64,000 nucleotides of DNA from Goleter apudmare HA4340-LM2 (GCA_019359495.1 JAHHHF010000090.1:1-64000); one strand, 5' to 3'; numbered from the stretch's first letter, positions 1-9,114 are shown. Notes: generated from the letters alone by a model not told the origin. Translations and numbers: made by a program.

Positions 1-108
1 TAATTATTTCGTTTTTTACGTTGAGTTACCCACGCTCTGGACGTATTTTGATGACGTATCAATTAAATTATCCTAAATCTAGCTAATCCAAGTGTTTTTT
101 CCTCACTT

Positions 109-672
109 GTGAGAAATGCGGGTAAAGGAGAACCAGCAGTCTTCAACAAAGTCTATACACCTATTCAAGTTTGCCGACATTGTGGTGGAGAAATTCGTGA
201 CTATGGCGGACATCGCAAAAAACTGAACGAGCAAGGTATTAACTTAATGGATGTTTGGGATGCGCCAGAAGATGTTTGGAAAGATACTTCGGAAGCTAAC
301 TCCCATGAAATTTTATGGACATTAACAGAAGAAATGTGGACTGATATTCCACCAGTCCGGCATCGTCAACATAAAAAACGAGTTCCTAACGAACTTGCAC
401 CCATTATGCTAGAGCGAATTATTGCAATGGCATCTAATCCAAGACAAATTGTAGTTGATCCCTTTGGCGGTTCTGGCACTACATTTTATGCAGCAGAAAA
501 GCTACAACGTTACTGGATTGGTTCAGAGATTGGGGATACAGAGCCAGCAGTAGAAAGATTAACCGATCTGGCTAACGGCATCATAGAACAATGGGAATCC
601 GCAAGAGGAAGCAAGAAATTAAAGCAAAGGAAAATAAATGCTTCACAACTTTCAATCCCCTATTCTACATAA
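109..672 (+). CDS. Type II DNA methyltransferase, C-terminal part (5'-truncated or frameshifted)
   Basis: The protein carries the SAM-binding motif DPFGGSGTT at about residue 118, followed by an acidic strand (WIGSEIGD), typical of N6-adenine or N4-cytosine methyltransferases of the permuted class in which the catalytic (S/D)PP(Y/W) motif lies N-terminal. That catalytic motif is absent here. The annotated GTG at 109 is only the first start codon after an in-frame TAA at 64-66, and residues encoded before it (from 67) also look coding, so the real gene probably began upstream and is broken or frameshifted near 64-90. A CxxC pair (residues about 22-25) may bind zinc. It converges on a restriction-enzyme-like gene, so it is probably the modification half of an R-M pair. 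The recognition site cannot be deduced. Confidence 0.7.
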   Translation: MRNAGKGEPAVFNKVYTPIQVCRHCGGEIRDYGGHRKKLNEQGINLMDVWDAPEDVWKDTSEANSHEILWTLTEEMWTDIPPVRHRQHKKRVPNELAPIMLERIIAMASNPRQIVVDPFGGSGTTFYAAEKLQRYWIGSEIGDTEPAVERLTDLANGIIEQWESARGSKKLKQRKINASQLSIPYST

Positions 673-691
673 CTGAATTAAGCTAGAAAAT

Positions 692-1288
692 TCACACTAA
701 TGCACGACCATCTGTTCCTTTACTCAGTGTTGGTACATTGCTATCCACTTGATCATGTTCAATTACGAAAATTGCCATAAAACCTTCTTGGAGTTGAACA
801 GATCGCCAAACATCAAAGTATGGCTCTAATTCTTCGTAGTTACCAATTCTATCAGTTAAATAAGGATAAATCTTCCGGCTGGGGAGTACCAAAGCAGCAC
901 CTAAAAAAACACCACGTATTAATCCCAAAACCATTTTATTAACTGCTCGATGGCTTGAGGAATTATTTCCAGTTTCCCACTCAAGAGCAAAAAGATGGTT
1001 GTCAATAGCTTTTGTAGCATCGACTTTTCCTGGTGATTTTGTGGCATAGTTAACGGGAGTTTCTAATCTCCATCCAAATCTATCGCTTAACGCGATCGTG
1101 CAAGCCTCTTTAATAGGCTTGACTCCATTACCATGCTTTTTTGGATTAATTGTAAAGCTAGATGTACCAGGAGGATGAACAATTAGAGAGATAGCATAAC
1201 GAATTTCAGAGCGAATTATAGCCCAATCGCTCGATTCTTCAAAATTCCCTACACTGATTAATGACACTTCTTGAACAATCTTCATCAC
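692..1288 (-). CDS. Probable type II restriction endonuclease (BamHI/BglII-like)
   Basis: This 198-aa protein contains KVD, about 15 residues later LFALEWETGN, and then SSHRAVNKM. A D...ExE arrangement is the variant PD-(D/E)xK active site used by BamHI-like enzymes; established knowledge of that fold is the basis of the call. It lies 20 bp from, and converges on, a DNA methyltransferase remnant, the usual company of a restriction enzyme. The length is close to that of BamHI and BglII (about 210-220 aa). The frame is uninterrupted, which is notable because the partner methyltransferase seems incomplete. Two start codons follow each other; either could be used. Assignment rests on short motifs and context, so specificity is unknown. 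Confidence 0.55.
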   Translation of the reverse strand: MMKIVQEVSLISVGNFEESSDWAIIRSEIRYAISLIVHPPGTSSFTINPKKHGNGVKPIKEACTIALSDRFGWRLETPVNYATKSPGKVDATKAIDNHLFALEWETGNNSSSHRAVNKMVLGLIRGVFLGAALVLPSRKIYPYLTDRIGNYEELEPYFDVWRSVQLQEGFMAIFVIEHDQVDSNVPTLSKGTDGRALV

Positions 1289-1452
1289 TAATTCTTACTC
1301 CAACCCAATACACCAGATATTCAGCATCTGGTGAAAATAGGCTTTTGGCAATAGACTCATTACTGAGCATCGACTGAACACAAAACTGAGCATATCTGCC
1401 AAGTAAACACACCTACGCTAGAGACATAACAAAACAGCGTGAGGTGACGAAT

Positions 1453-3888
1453 ATGACTCAAACTCTAGAACGCCAAGCTGGTGGCTTATATGTTCAAACT
1501 CCAGAACAACAGCAAATCGCATTCCCCCTCAAGCACACTGAAGTGCAAGCCACAATTGCCGGGAATATCTCGCGGGTAGAAGTTACCCAAAGTTTTGAAA
1601 ATCCCTTCACAACTACGCTAGAAGCTGTATATATCTTTCCATTACCCGATGAGGCGGCTGTTGATGATATGCTGATTCGGATTGGCGATCGCACTATTCA
1701 AGGCAGTATCAAAAAACGCCAGGAAGCACAGCAAATTTACGAACAAGCCAAGCAACAAGGACGCACCGCCGGGCTATTAGAACAAGAACGAGACAATATT
1801 TTCACCCAATCTCTCGCCAATATCAAACCCGGTGAGCAAATTGATGTAATTATTCGCTACTCTGAAAGTCTGAAATTTGCGGGTGGTAACTATGAGTTTG
1901 TTTTCCCGATGGTTGTGGGGCCGCGTTACATTCCAGGGATAGCCATTGAGGAAAACGCAGGTGGTGTAGGTTCGGCTACTGCACCCATGATTCAAAATCA
2001 AGATACTGACTTAGTTCCAGATGGTTCACGGTTGAATGCACCTATCCTGCCTTCGGGTACTCGCTCCCCTCATGATATTAATGTGACGATCGCAATTGAT
2101 GCGGGGGTTGAGATTCAGGATGTACGCTCCCCTTCTCACCAAATCCAGATTGCCTATGAGGGACAACGGGTACTGGTAAAACTTGCTGGTGGAGAGACAA
2201 TTCCCAACAAAGACTTGATTTTACGCTATCAAGTAGCCGGCGACTCTACCCAAGCCACTGTACTCACCCAAGCTGATGAACGAGGTGGACATTTCGCACT
2301 GTATCTCATTCCCGCCTTCCAGTATCGCCCAGATCAGGTTGTCCCCAAAGATGTGGTGTTTCTCATCGACACTTCTGGTTCTCAAAGTGGTGCGCCACTG
2401 ATGCAATGTCAGGAATTGATGCGCCGTTTTATCAATGGACTCAATGCCGATGATACTTTCAGCATTATTGATTTCTCCGACACAACTGTGCAACTATCGC
2501 CTGTTCCCCTCGCCAATACTCCACAAAATCGCACACGAGCAATTAATTACATTAATCAGCTGAATGCAGGAGGCGGAACGGAGATGTTACGCGGGATTCG
2601 CGCCGTCTTGAACTTTCCCGTAACAGATCCCGGACGCTTGCGGAGTATTGTGCTACTCACTGATGGCTATATTGGCAACGAAAACCAAATTCTCTCCGAA
2701 GTGCAACGACATCTTAAACATGGAAACCGCCTCTACAGCTTTGGTGCAGGTAGTTCGGTAAATCGTTTCTTGCTCAACCGCATTGCTGAACTCGGACGGG
2801 GTATGGCTCGCATCATTCGCCACGATGAGCCAACTGATGAGGTAGTCGAAAAATTCTACCGTCAAATTAATAATCCTGTTCTGGCTAACATTAATTTGCA
2901 ATGGGAAGGTGATGGTGAATCTCCAGTAATCTATCCTTCCACCCCACCAGATTTGTTTGCTGAACAACCTTTAGTATTATTTGGAAAGAAGCCAGATAGT
3001 CGTGCTGGCAAGTTGCACGTTACTGGAATTGCTGCGGGTGGTACACGCTATCAGCAAACCTTCAACCTCAACTTTGAAGCTACAGGTAATCCAGCCATTG
3101 CCCAACTTTGGGGACGTTCCCGCATCAAAGATTTAATGAATCAGATGGTGAGTGGCGAAACTAAGGGAGGGGTGGAAGCAGTCACAGATACAGCTCTCAC
3201 CTATCAACTGTTGTCGCAGTATACCGCTTTTGTGGCTGTCAGCGATGATGTCCGCGTTGATTCCAGCCAAGGTTCTGTTTCTGTGCAAGTACCTGTAGAA
3301 ATGGCAGAAGGTATTAGCTATCAAGGTATTTTTGGCAGTGCTGTGAGTGCTGCTGCACCAATCATGGCAAGGGCGATATCTGATGTACCTGATTTTTTGC
3401 AACGTAAAAGAGCTAAACCCTCTCCAGGCTCACCCCAAGCAGCAATGTCTCCTCCAGCACCACCGCTTGCAACTCCGCCATCTCCAAAAACTTCACCAGT
3501 TGAAGAACAGAAAACTGTTTTCCCATACCGTGAGTACGATGAAAGTCTTGAGAATGTAGGCTCAACAGGTATCAATATTCCTGTACCGAGAATTGCGCCT
3601 GCACGGCATCTACAGGTTGTGAGTGTGACAGGATTGGAGCAGCAGATGATTGCGCTGCTGACTCAACATTTAGAATCTATCCCATTACCTACAGGTTTCA
3701 GTGGCGATTTAGTGTTGGAGTTACAACTCAACAAGGGACGGGTGAGACAGGTATTGCTGGATGAGCAGGCTTCTTCGCTCAAAGAACAGACAGTAATTGA
3801 TATGATCAGGCGATCGCTTCTCACTTGGCAACCTCCCCAAATGCTGACAACTAGGGTTTTGCTGAAAGTTAGAATTCAACCCTCATAG
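1453..3888 (+). CDS. VIT and von Willebrand factor A domain protein
   Basis: The N-terminal 150 residues form a VIT domain (EVTQSFENPF, VYIFPLPDEAAV). A VWA domain follows with a complete metal-ion-dependent adhesion site: DTSGS at about residue 306 and LLTDGYIGN near 400. A proline-rich linker (about residues 645-690) leads to a C-terminal region of about 90 residues resembling a TonB-C/periplasmic-energy-transducer fold. VIT-VWA proteins (inter-alpha-trypsin inhibitor heavy-chain-like) are common in cyanobacteria but of unknown role. No signal peptide is evident. The ATG at 1453 is preferred over the GTG at 1444 because GAGG at 1441-1444 is well spaced from it. A strong terminator follows the stop codon. 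Confidence 0.85.
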   Translation: MTQTLERQAGGLYVQTPEQQQIAFPLKHTEVQATIAGNISRVEVTQSFENPFTTTLEAVYIFPLPDEAAVDDMLIRIGDRTIQGSIKKRQEAQQIYEQAKQQGRTAGLLEQERDNIFTQSLANIKPGEQIDVIIRYSESLKFAGGNYEFVFPMVVGPRYIPGIAIEENAGGVGSATAPMIQNQDTDLVPDGSRLNAPILPSGTRSPHDINVTIAIDAGVEIQDVRSPSHQIQIAYEGQRVLVKLAGGETIPNKDLILRYQVAGDSTQATVLTQADERGGHFALYLIPAFQYRPDQVVPKDVVFLIDTSGSQSGAPLMQCQELMRRFINGLNADDTFSIIDFSDTTVQLSPVPLANTPQNRTRAINYINQLNAGGGTEMLRGIRAVLNFPVTDPGRLRSIVLLTDGYIGNENQILSEVQRHLKHGNRLYSFGAGSSVNRFLLNRIAELGRGMARIIRHDEPTDEVVEKFYRQINNPVLANINLQWEGDGESPVIYPSTPPDLFAEQPLVLFGKKPDSRAGKLHVTGIAAGGTRYQQTFNLNFEATGNPAIAQLWGRSRIKDLMNQMVSGETKGGVEAVTDTALTYQLLSQYTAFVAVSDDVRVDSSQGSVSVQVPVEMAEGISYQGIFGSAVSAAAPIMARAISDVPDFLQRKRAKPSPGSPQAAMSPPAPPLATPPSPKTSPVEEQKTVFPYREYDESLENVGSTGINIPVPRIAPARHLQVVSVTGLEQQMIALLTQHLESIPLPTGFSGDLVLELQLNKGRVRQVLLDEQASSLKEQTVIDMIRRSLLTWQPPQMLTTRVLLKVRIQPS

Positions 3889-3896
3889 AAACTTAC

Positions 3897-3919
3897 ACCG
3901 GGGTAAACCCCGGTTTTTT
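3897..3919 (+). terminator. Rho-independent terminator of the VIT/VWA gene
   Basis: Perfect 7-bp GC-rich stem ACCGGGG / CCCCGGT with a TAAA loop, followed directly by six T residues, nine bases after the upstream stop codon. Confidence 0.85.
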
Positions 3920-4043
3920 GTGGCGGATGTTACCTAAGAATTATGGCTCTAATTTAATGCTAAAAGAAAAAATCGAACTTTTTTATTTTGATAGAAATCA
4001 TAAAATACTCTCGCCACAGCAAAAATAACGATTCATCACAAAT

Positions 4044-4364
4044 ATGTTAAGCAGTTGGCTTTACTTGATCGCAGCGATAATTTTTGAAGTCTTCGGCACA
4101 ACTTGCATGAAATTATCGCAAGGATTTACACAAACTGTCCCGGCGATCTTAATATTTATCTTTTATGGGCTTTCTCTAACTTTTTCAACGCTTTGTCTCC
4201 AAAAAATAGCCGTCAGTGTTGCCTATTCTATTTGGTCTGGCTTGGGAACAACCTTACTTGCTATCATCGGTATCATTTGGTTTAGGGAATCTATTACACC
4301 TATCAAAATGATATCTATCTCATTAGTCATTGTGGGGGTAATTGGTTTAAATTCTGGTAAATAA
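4044..4364 (+). CDS. Small multidrug resistance (SMR) family efflux protein
   Basis: The 106-aa length and four hydrophobic segments match EmrE/QacE-type proton-coupled drug antiporters. Family signatures include the starting segment SWLYLIAAIIFEVFGTTCMKLS, where the glutamate at residue 14 is the essential proton/substrate-binding acid, and AYSIWSGLGTTLLAIIG in the third segment. It acts as a dimer in the inner membrane. It stands alone between a VWA protein and a flavoprotein transcribed toward it; no partner SMR gene is adjacent. The substrate is unknown, and some SMR proteins export guanidinium rather than drugs. Confidence 0.9.
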   Translation: MLSSWLYLIAAIIFEVFGTTCMKLSQGFTQTVPAILIFIFYGLSLTFSTLCLQKIAVSVAYSIWSGLGTTLLAIIGIIWFRESITPIKMISISLVIVGVIGLNSGK

Positions 4365-4367
4365 TAG

Positions 4368-4420
4368 ATCCCTGACTTCTATCCTTGCCTGCCTACGGGT
4401 GTGCATGAGAAGTCGGGGAT
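4368..4420. terminator. Inverted repeat between converging genes
   Basis: ATCCCTGACTTCT at 4368-4380 pairs with AGAAGTCGGGGAT at 4408-4420 with one G-T mismatch. It lies between the SMR stop and the convergent flavoprotein stop, so it may end both transcripts. It also resembles the AGTCGGGG-type dispersed hairpins common in Nostoc (compare 62143-62186). Confidence 0.5.
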
Positions 4421-4424
4421 GTGT

Positions 4425-6365
4425 CTAAATTTGTAACAAGCCTTCAGGATTAACTGAGAAAAGCGATCGCCTCTGCAAACCCTCCCGATATAATATCTCG
4501 TTGGCGGCTAATAAACCACTACTCACAGCCCGTTCCATTAACCCACAGGGAAAGGGCATTTTCACCCAATCACCAGCAAACAACAAGTTAGCAACACCGC
4601 TAATAGTTTCTGGACGCTCTGCATAACTATTAGGCGGATAACCAGAAAAGTTATCTTGATTTACTAATTCCCGATGCAATATTTTTGCTTGGTTTAACTC
4701 CGGGACAATTTCATAGAGTTCCTGTTCAAAGGTTGTTAACAATGCTTCTTGATTAGGAAATTGTTTTTCTTTGTAGCAGTAAGCATGTAATTCTACTACA
4801 CTCCCACCAGTCCGTGCTGCCCACTCTATAAATTGTGTTTGGATGCGATGATACAAAGTAATACTATCAGTTAGTTGGTAGCCAGATAAAGAAGTAAAGT
4901 TACTTTGTTCCCACTGAAAGTCACGGTCAAACCAGAAACGACAAACAGCAAAAGGGTCGGCGATACTCAATTTTTCTACTTGCGATCGCACTTTTTGATT
5001 TACATTCCCATCCATGCGTTTAAATAGTTGCTTTACACCCGGTACATCGGTAGCAAAGACGTAATAATCAGCTGTAATTGTCGGTGGTGATGATGTTTCC
5101 TGATTAGCTGCTACCAGTTGCAACTCTTCAGGTTGTTGTTGCACTACTTTGAATTTAGATAAATCTCGTTGTGCTGGGCCTTTTAACACCTTACCATCAG
5201 CCGCAAACACTGCCCCATGACAAGGACAATGAAACTTGCCATCTGCGGCTTTTTGCACTGTACAACCTTGATGGGTACAGGTGAGAGAAATTGCTTCTTT
5301 ACTGCCAACTGGGAGGGCAAATACTTCATCGGCTGTGCCAAAATATTCTATCTCTGCATTACTAACTAGTGAGTTACGCTTGACCCCAAAAGGTACAGGA
5401 TTTTGATGACTGCCAACAAAATATCTCACTGCATCAATCTTACCTTGTACTGTGGAAATTTCACTCACAGTTGCACCTGTGATAATTTGTCCACCCCTTT
5501 CTTGAATTACCTGAGCGATAGGTTGTACTAAACTAGTACCCATATCATCTTTGGTACCATTAAAAGCCAGTCCTTCCGGGTTGCCAAAAAAATAAAAATG
5601 GAAGAACTGCATCAGTTCACCCACACTCATGGTGTCTGGTGCATTTAAGCTAGATTTGGCAAAAGGGAGAAAATATAAGTCATATAAACCGTGAGGAAAT
5701 TCTTCCTGTACCCAATCAGCAACGGAGATATTATCAAAGCGTTGATAGTTTTTATCTCTCTGGAAACCAGTAATCGCTTGGAATACTTGTAAATGCTTTA
5801 ATTTAACCAGATTAATCCCCCATCGTAAGCGGTTAGGAGAAGCGATCGCTAAATCTATAATATTCCAAGGGAAGGCCGAACTACTAGGACGAAATACCTC
5901 TGGTTGGTATTTGGCATTGCGGTAAAGCACCGCATAAGATTTTAATGATTGAAAATTGTCATTTATCCCTATCTCTGCTACTAAACTATTCAAGTTATAG
6001 TACTGGGGAAAAAAGCCATGAAAGCCATGTTCCATCATGAAAGTTTCACCAACAGCTTCGATTTGCCAACTAGCAATTTTGCCGCCGAGTTGGGGGGACT
6101 TTTCTAAAAGTGTCACAATAAATCCCCGTTGACTCAATTCGTATGCACAGGCTAAACCTGCTAATCCACCTCCAATCACAACCACACTTTTAGCTTGATT
6201 GAGCATCCGTGGCAAGTTGAGAATGTCTTTTTGAAAAACTGTTGGTTTTGGCTTGCTGAACCGTGAGTATGCTGTTACTCCGGCAATACCACCAATGCCA
6301 AACCACTTCAACAGTGTACGCCGAGAGATGGTAGATGTTTCCGGGGGATGTGATACTTGACTCAT
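4425..6365 (-). CDS. Carotenoid-desaturase-like FAD oxidoreductase with inserted Rieske [2Fe-2S] domain
   Basis: This 646-aa protein starts with a twin-arginine-like leader (SRRTLLKWFGIGG, residues about 14-26). A dinucleotide-binding motif VVIGGGLAGLACAYEL (about 62-77) and the signatures MEHGFHGFF and FAGDWVKMPFP near the C-terminus place it among phytoene-desaturase/CrtU-CruE-like amine-oxidase flavoproteins. A Rieske cluster motif, CTHQGC near residue 360 and CPCHG near 380, sits inside the flavoprotein domain. Known relatives act on carotenoid end groups in cyanobacteria (synechoxanthin-type aromatic carotenoids), but the substrate here is inferred only. The Tat-like leader suggests folded, cofactor-loaded export to the thylakoid lumen or periplasm, or membrane anchoring. 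Confidence 0.8.
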   Translation of the reverse strand: MSQVSHPPETSTISRRTLLKWFGIGGIAGVTAYSRFSKPKPTVFQKDILNLPRMLNQAKSVVVIGGGLAGLACAYELSQRGFIVTLLEKSPQLGGKIASWQIEAVGETFMMEHGFHGFFPQYYNLNSLVAEIGINDNFQSLKSYAVLYRNAKYQPEVFRPSSSAFPWNIIDLAIASPNRLRWGINLVKLKHLQVFQAITGFQRDKNYQRFDNISVADWVQEEFPHGLYDLYFLPFAKSSLNAPDTMSVGELMQFFHFYFFGNPEGLAFNGTKDDMGTSLVQPIAQVIQERGGQIITGATVSEISTVQGKIDAVRYFVGSHQNPVPFGVKRNSLVSNAEIEYFGTADEVFALPVGSKEAISLTCTHQGCTVQKAADGKFHCPCHGAVFAADGKVLKGPAQRDLSKFKVVQQQPEELQLVAANQETSSPPTITADYYVFATDVPGVKQLFKRMDGNVNQKVRSQVEKLSIADPFAVCRFWFDRDFQWEQSNFTSLSGYQLTDSITLYHRIQTQFIEWAARTGGSVVELHAYCYKEKQFPNQEALLTTFEQELYEIVPELNQAKILHRELVNQDNFSGYPPNSYAERPETISGVANLLFAGDWVKMPFPCGLMERAVSSGLLAANEILYREGLQRRSLFSVNPEGLLQI

Positions 6366-6389
6366 GTGTTACAGAATAAACCTTTCACG

Positions 6390-6488
6390 ATGAATTACTG
6401 GCATGAAATAAGGGCCGTGAGTTAGCCCATTTTCTGGAGTATTTTTCCCATCACAGTGTTCATCCTCAACGGATTTGTTGCGGCATAA
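6390..6488 (+). pseudogene. Relic duplicate of the ABC-2 permease 5' end
   Basis: Translation from the ATG at 6390 gives MNYWHEIRAVS, a stop, then PIFWSIFPITVFILNGF. The intact permease gene 400 bp downstream begins MKYWRETIAVT and, 13 residues later, has LIFWSIFPISVLILSGF. The copy has therefore lost about 13 codons and holds stop codons. The rest of 6489-6790 is AT-rich and shows no further coding similarity that I can see; it presumably contains the promoter of the intact permease. Confidence 0.75.
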
Positions 6489-6790
6489 CGGGAGAAATTA
6501 TGATTGACTAAGTGTCGTTTCTGAGAATACTGCACCCTCAAATTTGGTAGGCGGATTTTATCACCCAAAGATCAGAAAGATTTAACATTTGAAATAAAAA
6601 ATCAGGTCATTATTTGACAGTGTAATATACTATTTCATAGTTGACTACTAAGTAATAGGTAGGTTTTGGGATGCCAGATGATTACAGGTCTCCATTGGAT
6701 GGATTGCAACCAATTCGTAATTCGTCAAATGATTATGAACCTGACAAAACTTAAGATTTAATTTATAAATGATCTCTAAATCAGCAATTA

Positions 6791-7570
6791 ATGCAGATGA
6801 AATATTGGCGTGAAACTATAGCTGTAACCCAACGCATCTTGATTGAACTCATACGCCGTCGGCGCAGCTTAATTTTTTGGAGTATTTTCCCCATTTCAGT
6901 ATTAATCCTCAGTGGATTTATTTTATCAGAGCGGGCACAACTACCAATTACTGATGCCTTTGCCTATGCCGCCCCTTCAACCTTAGTGGGTGCAGCCCTA
7001 TTTTTTAGCTGTTTGGGCGGGAGTGTCACCACTGTAGTTGCAGAAAGAGAACAGCAAACCCTCAAACGCCTTTTTATTTCCCCCTTAAGTGGCATATCCT
7101 ATTTTTTAGGCATCTTTTTAGCTCATAGTTGTATTGGCATTGGTCAAACAGTTTTGATCTATACTATTGCTGCTTTTTGGGGTGCGACATTTAACGGTTC
7201 TGTTTTTTTAGGACTAGGGATTATTTTTTTGAGTATTATTGCTTATGTTGGTTTGGGTTTTATTTTGGGTACACAATTAGCCCGGCGCATTGAAGATGTT
7301 AACGCTTTAGTCGCAGCTTTTGGTGTACCTTTGTTAATTCTTGGAGGGGCATTTTTACCAGCTTCACTGTTTCCTAAAACACTCATTAATATTGCTAAGT
7401 ATAACCCGATTTATCACATGAATGAAGCTCTGGTTGCTGTTTCTGCTAGAGGGGATGAATTTGGTAAAATTGCATCACATTTTTGGTTTTTGTTGGTGTT
7501 TTCGATGGTGATGGTGATTGGTGGCTGGTTATCTTATCGGCGGATGTTGGTAGTAGAGAGGAGGTTATGA
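6791..7570 (+). CDS. ABC-2 type transporter permease
   Basis: The 259-aa protein has six predicted membrane segments and the ABC-2 layout, with an amphipathic N-terminus (residues 1-25, RRRRS) before the first segment and the mid-protein stretch AEREQQTLKRLFISPLSG, typical of DrrB/NodJ-like exporters. It is followed 69 bp later by an ATPase gene of the DrrA type, so the two should form one exporter. Substrate unknown. ATG codons at 6791 and 6797 are both possible. Positively charged residues on the N-terminal side suit the cytoplasm. Confidence 0.85.
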   Translation: MQMKYWRETIAVTQRILIELIRRRRSLIFWSIFPISVLILSGFILSERAQLPITDAFAYAAPSTLVGAALFFSCLGGSVTTVVAEREQQTLKRLFISPLSGISYFLGIFLAHSCIGIGQTVLIYTIAAFWGATFNGSVFLGLGIIFLSIIAYVGLGFILGTQLARRIEDVNALVAAFGVPLLILGGAFLPASLFPKTLINIAKYNPIYHMNEALVAVSARGDEFGKIASHFWFLLVFSMVMVIGGWLSYRRMLVVERRL

Positions 7571-7589
7571 GAATAAAGGTTTGATTTAA

Positions 7590-7625
7590 ACGCAAAGGGG
7601 CGCGGAGGTTTACGCAAAGGGGCGC
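7590..7625 (+). repeat. Two direct copies of a 14-bp G-rich repeat
   Basis: ACGCAAAGGGGCGC occurs at 7590-7603 and again at 7612-7625, a 22-bp period, in the gap between permease and ATPase genes. It is a short tandemly repeated sequence of the sort common in Nostocales intergenic DNA. Confidence 0.8.
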
Positions 7626-7639
7626 AGAGTTATTTGTTT

Positions 7640-8530
7640 ATGCTGAAAATCAATAATTTAAGTAAGTCTTACGGCAAGAAACAAGTTCTACGAAATTTAA
7701 GTTTTCATATCAATGCAGGAGAAATTTACGGCTTGCTGGGTGCGAATGGAGCCGGGAAGACAACTACAATTAATATTATTTGTAATTTGCTCAAGACTGA
7801 TGAAGGTGAAGTGAGAATTAATAATCAGTCTGTTTCCGCAGCAACACAAAAATTAATTGGTATTGCAACTCAGGATAATTTGCTTTATGAAACTCTGTCT
7901 TGTGAGGAGAATCTGAAATTTTTTGCTGATATTTATGGTTTTGAACAAAAAAGCCTCCAGAAACAAGTAAGAGAAACTTTAGCGGCTGTAAATCTATTAG
8001 ACAGCGCCAAAAGTCCGGTAGAAACTCTTAGTGGTGGAATGAAACGAAGGTTAAATATTGCGGTGGCTTTGGTACATAAACCACAGCTAGTAATTTTAGA
8101 TGAACCAACTACAGGGTTGGATGTTGAATCAAAATATGAGATTTGGGAGTTGATTCGGCAATTAAAAAATCAAGGTATCACAGTTTTAATGACAACTCAT
8201 TTATTAGACGAAGCCGAGCGTCTTTGTCAGAGAATGGGAATTTTGAAAAATGGTCAGATTGTGGCTGAGGGAAGTTTAGCACAATTACGCACATTGATTC
8301 CCGCTCAGGAAATTGTTGTGGTGCAAACTCAAGAAACAGAACAAGCGATCGCTAGAGCTACAAAATATGGTTACAATTATCGGTATTATGGTCATGATTT
8401 AGCCTTTTTGTTGCCAGAGCCTCTAGAATTAAAGGAAATTATTTCCCAGTTTGAAGGGATTGCAATTGACTCTATCGCCCGTCAACCTGTGCGGTTAGAG
8501 CATATTTATTTGGAATTAACACAACCTTAA
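7640..8530 (+). CDS. ABC transporter ATP-binding protein (DrrA-like exporter ATPase)
   Basis: A complete nucleotide-binding domain is visible: Walker A GANGAGKTTT near residue 40, the ABC signature LSGGMKRR near 135, Walker B LVILDEPTTGLD near 155 and the switch histidine TTHLLDEAERL near 190. A C-terminal extension of about 80 residues is typical of the DrrA/CcmA exporter group. The ATG at 7640 is preferred to the TTG at 7634 because conserved residues begin directly after it. It pairs with the upstream ABC-2 permease; neighbouring genes give no substrate hint. Confidence 0.9.
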   Translation: MLKINNLSKSYGKKQVLRNLSFHINAGEIYGLLGANGAGKTTTINIICNLLKTDEGEVRINNQSVSAATQKLIGIATQDNLLYETLSCEENLKFFADIYGFEQKSLQKQVRETLAAVNLLDSAKSPVETLSGGMKRRLNIAVALVHKPQLVILDEPTTGLDVESKYEIWELIRQLKNQGITVLMTTHLLDEAERLCQRMGILKNGQIVAEGSLAQLRTLIPAQEIVVVQTQETEQAIARATKYGYNYRYYGHDLAFLLPEPLELKEIISQFEGIAIDSIARQPVRLEHIYLELTQP

Positions 8531-8602
8531 ATCCTGACAAATGACAAATAACCAATAACAAATGACGACCGTCTCCAGTAAACTTTATTTATGCCGACCT
8601 AC

Positions 8603-8857
8603 TCATATCAAAACAACATTACTACCTAAAGGCATAATAGTAGTGGCAACATGAGTGATTTGCCGATCAGGATTAAACCACTCTTTAATCAGTACAAACT
8701 CGGTAACAGGGTTATAAACCATAACTTCTAAGGGCATCCGAAACTCAGAGCAATAACACACATCCCCATCTTTGGCAAAGTACACAGCACCACGTCCATG
8801 CTTGTAGAACCCAATCAAGGCAGTCTTAGCCAGAGTATTCCAAGAAACGTATTTCAT
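8603..8857 (-). CDS. Conserved-looking hypothetical protein
   Basis: 84 aa, not recognised. The sequence is compositionally normal for a small soluble alpha/beta protein (FYKHGRGAVYFAKDGDVCYCSEF and a C-terminal hydrophobic strand LGSNVVLI). Single gene, convergent with the ABC ATPase. A sizeable upstream gap (8858-9114) shows no other gene. Confidence 0.55.
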   Translation of the reverse strand: MKYVSWNTLAKTALIGFYKHGRGAVYFAKDGDVCYCSEFRMPLEVMVYNPVTEFVLIKEWFNPDRQITHVATTIMPLGSNVVLI

Positions 8858-9114
8858 AATACTACTTTGTAAGGGACAGTATTTCTTTCAAGTCTTTAAT
8901 ATCACTTCATGAAAGATATACTGAACTGATCCCCGCTCATCCGTACAAAAACTGAGATTGGTTAAGATTAACTTGGCGTAGTTAACTCTCTTTCATTACT
9001 CTAGCTAGAGTATAGTCAGGAACAAATTACTTGCTTCTAGGTTTTTAATGTTCCCAGTTTACAATCTGAGTTTTTAGAAGCGATACTTAGAACTTGTCTC
9101 CAAGTGAGATAGTT

